14,191 nucleotides of DNA, from the NCBI GenBank assembly GCA_041591635.1, contig JBFHRO010000073.1:1-14191 (forward strand), read 5' to 3'. Position 1 is the stretch's first letter; the number at the start of each line of letters is the position of its first letter. A program made the translations under genes and the position numbers. The notes beneath the pieces were generated by a model. The model was not told where the DNA came from and did not search any database. It was given only the letters and a program-made list of their open reading frames with translations. The DNA comes from JACKOD01 sp041591635. Its GTDB lineage: Bacteria; Pseudomonadota; Gammaproteobacteria; Pseudomonadales; Oleiphilaceae. This document shows, piece by piece, positions 1 through 6,211 of this stretch.

Positions 1-1113
1 CAAATCGGCGTGAGCCAGATCGATCACCAGGGCGCTGGCTTTTTCCATGTGGCGTGCCAGCGCTGCCGTCGACATCCCTTGGCCGTTAAGGGCCACATAA
101 AACAGGTGGGTCAGCGGGTCCTGATTGTTTTCCTGCAACAACAAAGGCATCAGCGCTTTGGCGGCATCCCGGTCGCCGGCGCGTAAATTGAGCCACATCC
201 CGATATACAGGAGTTCGAACACACGCCCGGAAGCGGACTTCTGGCCGGCGAGGGATTTCCACAGGGTATTGAAGTGGCGGGCCGCATCGAGGGTCTCGCC
301 CGTCAGTGCCTGCGCCACAATGGCAAAGGAGGCAGCACGCAAATCCTCGGGATCCGCCGCGGCAAGGGCCGCGAATTCCACCGCCGCCGCCCCGGGCTCG
401 CCTCCCAGCAAGTGGGCAGTCGCCTGAATGAAATCCATATCGCGGTCGTGCGGGGCATGTTGCAGGTACTGGCGGACATACACCAGCGTCTGGTCATAAT
501 CATCCTGCAACAAAGCCAGACGGGCCAGCGCGCTCAGTGCCTGGGCCTTGTGCTGCGCATGCGCCAGCAGCGCCTGGTTGGCTGCCACCGCCTCGGGCAG
601 GCGCCGCTGCGCTTCGTATACCTGGGCCAGAATCAACCAGCGTTGTGGCAGCTGCTCCTCGTGAAAACTGTGTGTCAGCAAACGTTGCGCCCGGTAGTAC
701 TGACGGTTATCTCTATAATATCGCGCCAGATTCAGTTTGACTGTGTCTGCCAGCGCCGGAAATACTGTCTCGAGTTCGGCCAGATGGGTTTGCAGGGAAA
801 GGTCATCACCCAGCCCTACCCAGGCAAAACACAACAACAGGTGCCCCTGAAAATTGGCCGGGTGATCGCCCACCAGGATTTGTGCCTGGGCCAATGCCAA
901 GGCGAAATCCCCTTCCTTCAAGGCGGCTTCGGCCGTACGCAATTGCTGGCGGGATGCCTCCTGCTCATGCGAGAACAAACTCTGACCTTCTTGCCCGAGT
1001 AACTCGGCATTGAATTCGAACAACGCCGCACTGCCACTCATTGACCAGAACGCCATTCCCCACACGATGAACCACCGCAGAAGGCTGTTGCAAATAGATT
1101 GATTGGGTTGCAT
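1..1113 (-). CDS. Exported TPR-repeat protein, C-terminus beyond the window
   Basis: The minus strand is open without a stop from the ATG at 1113 to the window edge, giving 371 codons. The N-terminus is signal-peptide-like: a hydrophobic stretch at about residues 11-23, then SMSGSAA with likely cleavage near residue 29-30. The rest is Ala/Leu/Gln-rich and almost entirely helical, with repeated segments of the TPR type, such as EGDFALALAQAQILVGDHPAN and DDYDQTLVYVRQYLQHAPHD. TPR proteins act as protein-binding scaffolds, so a periplasmic or envelope role is inferred. No lipobox cysteine is visible. A purine-rich ribosome-binding site (AAGGAAGAGAGG) lies just before the ATG. It follows the sorting-signal protein by 113 nt on the same strand and may be co-transcribed with it. 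The specific function is not recognised, and any downstream domain lies outside the window. Confidence 0.75.
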   Translation of the reverse strand, partial: MQPNQSICNSLLRWFIVWGMAFWSMSGSAALFEFNAELLGQEGQSLFSHEQEASRQQLRTAEAALKEGDFALALAQAQILVGDHPANFQGHLLLCFAWVGLGDDLSLQTHLAELETVFPALADTVKLNLARYYRDNRQYYRAQRLLTHSFHEEQLPQRWLILAQVYEAQRRLPEAVAANQALLAHAQHKAQALSALARLALLQDDYDQTLVYVRQYLQHAPHDRDMDFIQATAHLLGGEPGAAAVEFAALAAADPEDLRAASFAIVAQALTGETLDAARHFNTLWKSLAGQKSASGRVFELLYIGMWLNLRAGDRDAAKALMPLLLQENNQDPLTHLFYVALNGQGMSTAALARHMEKASALVIDLAHADL

Positions 1114-1160
1114 GCCTCTCTTCCTTGTTTTCGTCCCTGTAAACCCCATAAACGCCGACA

Positions 1161-1195
1161 CACCACTGCCAGGCCTTTCTGGCCTGACAGCGGTG
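1161..1195 (-). other. Intercistronic RNA hairpin between the VPLPA protein and the TPR gene
   Basis: Arms 1161-1175 and 1181-1195 form a 15-bp stem around a 5-nt loop. On the minus transcript the two imperfect positions (1165/1191 and 1169/1187) are G-U wobbles. On the plus transcript they would be A-C mismatches, so the structure belongs to the minus RNA. It lies 31 nt after the upstream stop codon. No clear U-tract follows, so it may protect or process the mRNA, or act as a weak terminator. Confidence 0.6.
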
Positions 1196-1226
1196 CCGGT
1201 ACCCTGTTCTCTTGTTTTAGCCGCTG

Positions 1227-2219
1227 CTAGCAAGGGCGGCGTCGACGCCAACCCAGCCCCAGCGCACCGGCCCCCAGCAAAAAGGCGGTGGCGGGAAGCG
1301 GCACATCGGTCGGTGGTTGTCTGGGTGGCGGGGGCTCATTGAACCCGGCCTCCCCGCTGACGTAGAAGCCCGCCAGGAAGATGTTGTCATCTTGTGATGC
1401 ATTGGAGGTTCTGACCGAAATACTGGTATCGCCCTCATTGACAAAGCTGGCAATATCGTAACGCTCGTGGTCAGCGGCGTAGCTGGGCAGCAGGGGCGAG
1501 AAGGGATCGTCGAACCCGCCGACCGTGATCAACTGACCGTTGGAGATACTGCCCACGCCATCGTCGTTGTTACCGGCATTTTCGGTCAGCAAGGTGCCGT
1601 TGACATGCACCGTTGACCGCTGGGAACAGCAGCTAAAGCCGATCCCCAGAATCATCTGGGCAAAGAACCCCGGATCGGTGGGATCAAGCGGATCGGCGAA
1701 GTTGATGCTCGTGGTATCACCCCCCACTGCGGCAAAACCGTCGAGAATTCCTACCGAGGCCGACGGCAGGATAGGGTTGCTGTAAACCACGACCAGTGCC
1801 TCACCGTCGGTATTGCCCCCCAGACCCGTCTCTGCGACCGCAAAATCGTAGATACCTCCCGGCCCGCCATTGATCTTGCTGGCGGCGATGCCGGTCACAT
1901 CGGCGCGAAACGAGGCCAAGCTACAGCAGGCGGTGGTATTCGCGACCCGCGGCCCAAAACTCACCGCGCTGCCATCCAGGGTGACCGTGGGGGTTCCCAG
2001 GGTACCGAAGGTGGAGCTGTAAAGGTACGCGGCCACCACCGTTGAACCCGCCGGCACCGACGCACTGATGGTGCCACTGTTCGAAACGCTGCCAAAGCCG
2101 TCGGTTGACATGGCCACGTTACCCACAAAACTTTTGAACGGCTCCAGCGACGCGTGCGCCGCCCCTGAAGCCACCAGTATCGCCAGCCCTGCCGCTGGCA
2201 CAATCGAAATTCTGCTCAT
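1227..2219 (-). CDS. Secreted VPLPA/PEP-CTERM-type sorting-signal protein
   Basis: This 330-aa protein has an N-terminal signal peptide (cleavage likely after AHA, residue 23). It has a C-terminal tripartite sorting signal: a VPLPA motif at 306-310, a hydrophobic helix at about 311-324, and an RRRR cluster just before the end. This is the VPLPA form of the PEP-CTERM signal, which is recognised by exosortase/archaeosortase-like enzymes and leads to export and surface attachment. No exosortase is in the window. The middle part is Gly/Ser/Asp-rich and beta-sheet-like, without a catalytic motif I recognise. It has two Cys-Cys pairs at 98-99 and 197-198. The Pro-rich segment 296-303 looks like a linker. 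I chose ATG 2219 over in-frame upstream starts (to 2432) because AGGGAGAC precedes it at good spacing and the signal peptide then begins at residue 1. The gene ends with TAG. Confidence 0.85.
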   Translation of the reverse strand: MSRISIVPAAGLAILVASGAAHASLEPFKSFVGNVAMSTDGFGSVSNSGTISASVPAGSTVVAAYLYSSTFGTLGTPTVTLDGSAVSFGPRVANTTACCSLASFRADVTGIAASKINGGPGGIYDFAVAETGLGGNTDGEALVVVYSNPILPSASVGILDGFAAVGGDTTSINFADPLDPTDPGFFAQMILGIGFSCCSQRSTVHVNGTLLTENAGNNDDGVGSISNGQLITVGGFDDPFSPLLPSYAADHERYDIASFVNEGDTSISVRTSNASQDDNIFLAGFYVSGEAGFNEPPPPRQPPTDVPLPATAFLLGAGALGLGWRRRRPC

Positions 2220-2356
2220 CACCGTTAGTCTCCCTGCCTCTTTGCCAATGAAACACCACCGATGAAAAACCGTTGATGCAACGTCGTCGATGGAACACTC
2301 CCCCTTGCCGTTGTCAGAACCTCTGCCAGCACGGCCAGGTGCGCTTGTCGCCATTT

Positions 2357-2372
2357 TGTGACGCACATCACA
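2357..2372 (-). promoter_or_regulatory. Consensus CRP/Vfr-type binding site upstream of the VPLPA protein
   Basis: The minus strand reads TGTGATGTGCGTCACA, an exact TGTGA-N6-TCACA match to the cAMP receptor protein consensus. It lies 138 nt before the VPLPA start codon and about 72 nt after the nadR stop. I could not find a convincing -10 box at the standard class I or class II distance, so activation versus repression is open. Confidence 0.6.
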
Positions 2373-2444
2373 TTCCAGATAAAACTTTTCCATTGCAAAA
2401 CAGTAATAAACGAACGTACCAGAACTATTCAAACCCGCATTCTG

Positions 2445-3437
2445 TTAAGTATCCTGACACTTCAGCGCCTTCTCGATCTGGGCACAACGGGCATCCAGAG
2501 CGCCCCTGACGATGGAATAAGCCATGCCCCGTGCCTCAAGTTCATGCAGGTAGGCCCGTTGAAACCGCTCCCGCTGCACGGTGCCGGAGCGATCGGGGGT
2601 ATCGGCAAAGGGAATATCGCTGGCGCAGAGAAACACTCGGTCGTAGCGCCTGGCCGAGTCGGCGGCAAGCTGGGACAAGGCCGGCAGGGCGGCACCGTGA
2701 TAGTCCCGGGCAAAGAGCCAGGTGGTCAGGGCACTGGTATCGACAAACAGGAAATTGCGACTTTGCTGCACCAGCACCTCTTCTCTGGCCTGGTGCGTCT
2801 GGGCGATGTGCAGTAACTGCGCCGGGCTCAGGCGGCGGTTGTGCTGGTGCTGTTCCCAGTATTCGCGCCCGTATTCCGGCATCCAGCAGGTGTTCAGGCG
2901 CGCGGCCAGCGCTTGCGCCAGGGTGGTTTTGCCCGTCGAGGGCGCGCCCAAGAACAGGATTTTCTTGACATGATCGCTATACACCCGCGGATGCAACCAG
3001 TGACGGTGGGCGTAGTAGTCGGCGCGGATGCGGGTGGCACTGATGGGCACCCGCACCCGGCCTTCATCGACCCGGCAGTCCTTCGCTCCCAGAAAACGGC
3101 TTACATGGTCGCCGTAGAACTCACTGCTGAAAAAGTGGGTAATGCGCCGCCCCGCCAGCCGCTGCGCCAGATAGGCTTCGTGCCGGGCACAGATCTCGGG
3201 GGTGTCACCGGTGTCCTGGGGGCCGTCGGGCGCCAGTATCACCTCGACACAGGGATAGAGTTCGGCAATCCAGGCGGCCCGGCGATCCAGTGATACCGGA
3301 CTGAGATCGCCACAGGCGTAGATCATTACAATCAGATGATCCACCTGCGCCAGCGCCGATTCGATGAGCCACTGATGGCCAAGGTGCAAGGGGGCGAACT
3401 TGCCCAGGGTAAGCCCCGTACGCAGGGTGCGGGCCAT
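2445..3437 (-). CDS. nadR: Bifunctional NMN adenylyltransferase / ribosylnicotinamide kinase, NadR type without HTH
   Basis: This 330-aa enzyme would phosphorylate nicotinamide riboside to NMN and adenylate NMN to NAD in the cytoplasm. The N-terminal half is a nucleotidyltransferase: GKFAPLHLGH at 12-21 contains the HxGH motif, and ISATRIR at 132-138 is the ISxTxxR motif. The C-terminal half is a P-loop kinase with Walker A GAPSTGKT at 164-171 and a VDTSALTTW segment typical of the NadR kinase domain. E. coli NadR is about 410 aa and begins with a DNA-binding HTH repressor domain. That part is absent here, so this protein should be an enzyme only. The start abuts the pnuC stop (TGA GTG ATG). 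ATG 3437 is preferred, and GTG 3440 directly before it is the alternative. Translational coupling to pnuC is likely, since no strong ribosome-binding site is visible. Confidence 0.92.
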   Translation of the reverse strand: MARTLRTGLTLGKFAPLHLGHQWLIESALAQVDHLIVMIYACGDLSPVSLDRRAAWIAELYPCVEVILAPDGPQDTGDTPEICARHEAYLAQRLAGRRITHFFSSEFYGDHVSRFLGAKDCRVDEGRVRVPISATRIRADYYAHRHWLHPRVYSDHVKKILFLGAPSTGKTTLAQALAARLNTCWMPEYGREYWEQHQHNRRLSPAQLLHIAQTHQAREEVLVQQSRNFLFVDTSALTTWLFARDYHGAALPALSQLAADSARRYDRVFLCASDIPFADTPDRSGTVQRERFQRAYLHELEARGMAYSIVRGALDARCAQIEKALKCQDT

Positions 3438-3440
3438 CAC

Positions 3441-4079
3441 TCAGGCGCAGGCGGGTTGGGCCGACGCGGCGGGGGCTGCCTGAGTCTGCAACCGGAGTTG
3501 GCGCCGCCAGGCCAGGAACCCGCCCATCGACATCAGCAGAAACACGCCATACAGCAAGCTGGTGGCAAACAGCCCGGCCTGCAGATACACCCCGATCGCC
3601 ACCAGATCGACGGCGATCCAAAAGCCCCAACTCATGAGCTGGCGCCGCACGATCAGCCATTGCGCCACCAGACTGGTCACCAGAATGAAGGCATCGGCAT
3701 AGGGCATATTGGCATCGGTGAACAGGCTCATCCCCCACCCCCAGAAAGCGGCGCCCAGCAAGGCGACACCGGCCCACAACGCCAGATCAGGGTAGCGGAT
3801 GCCCTCTACCCGTACGGTCTTGACCATGGCCTTGCCGCTCCACCAGTACCACCAGCCATACAGTTGCATGACAACGTAGATGCCGTGCAACAACACGTCC
3901 GAGTACAGTTTGACCTCGAAAAAGATCAGCATGTACAGGGCCACCTGCACCAGCCCCACCGGCCAGCTCCAGAGGCTGCGGCGAATCAGCAGCGCCACAC
4001 AGGCCAGGCCGCTGAGGCTGGCGACGATTTCAATCACACGGGTGCCCAGCAGGGCCTGCAGAAAGTCGGTCAAGGTCAT
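3441..4079 (-). CDS. pnuC: Nicotinamide riboside transporter PnuC
   Basis: This 212-aa polytopic inner-membrane protein has about seven hydrophobic segments and the aromatic YGWWYWW signature of PnuC at residues 74-80. PnuC proteins facilitate uptake of nicotinamide riboside, which is trapped inside the cell by phosphorylation; the next gene encodes that kinase. ATG 4079 is chosen over longer in-frame openings (to 4298) because AAGGAT lies at good spacing and the longer forms would run into the preceding cyclase gene. The C-terminal tail after about residue 192 is Ala/Gln-rich and probably unstructured. The gene sits 43 nt after the cyclase stop and directly abuts nadR, so all three are probably one transcription unit. 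Confidence 0.93.
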   Translation of the reverse strand: MTLTDFLQALLGTRVIEIVASLSGLACVALLIRRSLWSWPVGLVQVALYMLIFFEVKLYSDVLLHGIYVVMQLYGWWYWWSGKAMVKTVRVEGIRYPDLALWAGVALLGAAFWGWGMSLFTDANMPYADAFILVTSLVAQWLIVRRQLMSWGFWIAVDLVAIGVYLQAGLFATSLLYGVFLLMSMGGFLAWRRQLRLQTQAAPAASAQPACA

Positions 4080-4122
4080 ACCCGGATCCTTGTGGCTATG
4101 GATAAACTGGCGCTGGCGGCGT

Positions 4123-5997
4123 TCAGATGGCGTGCAGATTCTGCGGTGTTGCCAGGCAAACCTGATTGCGGCCGCGGGCCTTGGCCAGGTACAGGGCGTC
4201 GTCCGCCTGCTTGAAAAACGGCTCGCGCCCCTGTGCGCTTTGAGGCACCCCCACGTTAACCCCAATGCTGATGGTGACGGGAACCGCTTGATCCGCAACG
4301 TGAAAGGCCAGCGATTCTACCCGGGCCCGAATGCGTTCCGCCACACTCATGGCGCCTTCTTCGGAGGTATCGGGCAGCAACATGACAAATTCTTCTCCGC
4401 CGTAACGGGCAATCACGTCTTGCGGGCGAACCACCAGCTTGCGCAGGGATTGGGCAATCAGGCGCAAGCACTCGTCCCCCATCAGGTGGCCATACTGGTC
4501 GTTGATGCGTTTGAAATGGTCGATATCCGCCACCAACAGCGCCAGCGGCTGCTTGTAGCGGTAAGCGGACAACCACACCTGCTTGAAGGTTTGATCAAAA
4601 TAACCCCGGTTCTTAAGTCCGCTCAGGGCATCTTCGCAACTCAGTTGCAGCAGTTTTTCGTTGACCTTTTCCAGTTCACGGGTGCGCTCGGCTACCCGCT
4701 CTTCGAGCCGCTGATTGGCGGTGCGCTGGGCCTCGAGATACTCAGCCTGAACGGCCCGCGCTTCCCGCTCCAGCTCCAGCGCTTTTTGCTGCGCTTCAAA
4801 GGCTTTGCGTTTCTCATGATTGAGCCGGTCGGCCAGCGCAATCGACAGCAAAATGATTTCCAGCGCCGACCCTATCTGAATGGCGTTCTCGGTCAGCAGG
4901 TTTTGCGGCAACATGCTGTACTTGTTGAGCGCCAGCACGATACTGCCGGCCAGCATCAAAAACCAGGCCACCGTAAAATACCGCGCCGACGCCTGCCCCC
5001 GAAACCAGCGCCAGCCCCCCATGACAATCAGGCTCACGGCAGCCAGTGCCCCTGACGCAATGGAAAAGGAAATGATCATCCGGTAAGACATAAAGAAACT
5101 CGCCAGCAGCAACACCAGCGCTGTACCGCCCAGACCGGCAACGTACCGGTAGAGCAGTTTCTCGCTGTGCCTGTCAATCGTCAGAAACTTGAGTGAGAAC
5201 AGACAACCAAACAACACAGTGGCATTGAGAAACACCAAAATGGATTGATCATTCCACCAGGTTGCATTGGGCCAGAGGTACTGAAAGGTAAGGCCATTGA
5301 TCGCGGCCAGAAACATGGCCATGGAAAAAATGCAGAGCACGTAATGCAGGTAGGTGCGTTCGCCAATGGCCATGAACACAAACAGGTTATAAATGATCAT
5401 CACCAGCACAATGCCAAAATAAACGCCGTGGGAAATCATGCGCGCCTGGTCAATCTGGTAAAAATGGTGTTCATCCCACAGGAGCAAGGGAAACTGCATG
5501 GAACTGGTGGTGACCACCCGCAGATAGAGATCGGCGTCGGCACCCGACGGCAGATTCAGCGGAACCAGGAAATGGCGGTTTTGAATCAGTCGCTCGGCAA
5601 AGGGGATTTTGTCTCCCAGCACCGTCGTCTCAACCACTTTCGCATCGCGCACCAGATACACTTCTACCCGATCCAGCACGCCGTAGCCGATTTCCAGCAG
5701 CAGGGGGTTGAGGTCGCGACGCGTGTCATCGTTGTACAACGGCAGTTTGAACCAGTAAGCCGCGTCGGTGTAGCCAAAATTCAGTAACTGCCCCTGATTG
5801 CGAACCCAGGCGCGATCAGGAATGTTCTTTACGTCCTCCAATGCGTAGGCGTGGTGCGCATCTTCCAGATACAAAATCCAGCGCCCGAGATCCGTCTGAT
5901 TGACGACCGAGGAGACGGTCGTGCGCTCCATGGCCATCAGTGAACCACTCACCGCGACCATCACGCCTGCCAACCAGATCCAAATCCATCGTACCAT
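4123..5997 (-). CDS. Membrane diguanylate cyclase with 7TMR-DISM sensor
   Basis: This 624-aa protein would make c-di-GMP from two GTP. It has an N-terminal signal or anchor at 5-22 and a periplasmic domain at about 25-180 resembling 7TMR-DISM extracellular domain 2, including the YWFKLPLYN segment. About seven transmembrane helices span 188-390, followed by a Glu/Arg-rich coiled coil at about 392-452 and a GGDEF domain at about 453-620. The active-site motif is GGEEF at 533-537. An RxxD (R524-D527) sits exactly five residues upstream, so the product-inhibition I-site is intact. The cyclase is therefore predicted to be active and feedback-controlled. The periplasmic ligand is unknown; carbohydrate-type ligands are suspected for this domain family. 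ATG 5997 is preferred; an in-frame TTG at 6003 is possible. The ribosome-binding site is weak either way. It is probably the first gene of an operon with pnuC and nadR. Confidence 0.93.
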   Translation of the reverse strand: MVRWIWIWLAGVMVAVSGSLMAMERTTVSSVVNQTDLGRWILYLEDAHHAYALEDVKNIPDRAWVRNQGQLLNFGYTDAAYWFKLPLYNDDTRRDLNPLLLEIGYGVLDRVEVYLVRDAKVVETTVLGDKIPFAERLIQNRHFLVPLNLPSGADADLYLRVVTTSSMQFPLLLWDEHHFYQIDQARMISHGVYFGIVLVMIIYNLFVFMAIGERTYLHYVLCIFSMAMFLAAINGLTFQYLWPNATWWNDQSILVFLNATVLFGCLFSLKFLTIDRHSEKLLYRYVAGLGGTALVLLLASFFMSYRMIISFSIASGALAAVSLIVMGGWRWFRGQASARYFTVAWFLMLAGSIVLALNKYSMLPQNLLTENAIQIGSALEIILLSIALADRLNHEKRKAFEAQQKALELEREARAVQAEYLEAQRTANQRLEERVAERTRELEKVNEKLLQLSCEDALSGLKNRGYFDQTFKQVWLSAYRYKQPLALLVADIDHFKRINDQYGHLMGDECLRLIAQSLRKLVVRPQDVIARYGGEEFVMLLPDTSEEGAMSVAERIRARVESLAFHVADQAVPVTISIGVNVGVPQSAQGREPFFKQADDALYLAKARGRNQVCLATPQNLHAI

Positions 5998-6021
5998 CGT
6001 CAAACCAGCTTCGTTGCCCGG

Positions 6022-6065
6022 GTGTGTGTCATGAGTATCTGTAGAACTATAGCTCAGTCACACAC
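6022..6065. promoter_or_regulatory. Imperfect dyad over the diguanylate cyclase promoter region
   Basis: GTGTGTG (6022-6028) plus TGAG (6032-6035) are mirrored by CTCA (6053-6056) plus CACACAC (6059-6065) around a 17-nt centre. On the minus strand a TATAGT (6051-6046) inside the centre could be the -10 of the cyclase. A possible -35 (TTGCCT at 6072-6067) has only 15-nt spacing. This could be a regulator binding site. Promoter assignment is weak. Confidence 0.3.
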
Positions 6066-6121
6066 AAGGCAAGGGTCAAGCTGCCTGTTAAAGGTAAATT
6101 CGGCCGATTCCGCTGGTGGCT

Positions 6122-6129
6122 GCTATAAC
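6122..6129 (+). promoter_or_regulatory. Extended -10 promoter candidate for the antiporter
   Basis: TG-C-TATAAC at 6122-6129 fits an extended -10 element (TGN plus five of six TATAAT matches) and would compensate for the lack of a -35. Transcription would begin near 6136, about 76 nt before ATG 6212. That argues against translation from the in-frame GTG at 6116. Confidence 0.4.
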
Positions 6130-6211
6130 TAAGAGCGAGATAGCCGTGTTGGCGCCAGGGCGATGCCCGGCCGGCGCGGCCCCGGACACTTCTGCCAGGG
6201 AGCGATGCGCG

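Noticed and set aside
274..1002. Plus-strand open frame of 242 codons at the left edge
   Set aside because: The minus strand here carries a continuous signal-peptide plus TPR reading frame with a good ribosome-binding site; the plus frame is its shadow.
3880..5055. Plus-strand open frame of 391 codons opposite pnuC and the cyclase
   Set aside because: It spans two well-supported minus-strand genes and has no recognisable domains.
6116..6211. Upstream GTG start extending the antiporter by 32 residues
   Set aside because: The extra segment is not hydrophobic or family-like, lacks a ribosome-binding site and lies before the probable -10; ATG 6212 has a good site.
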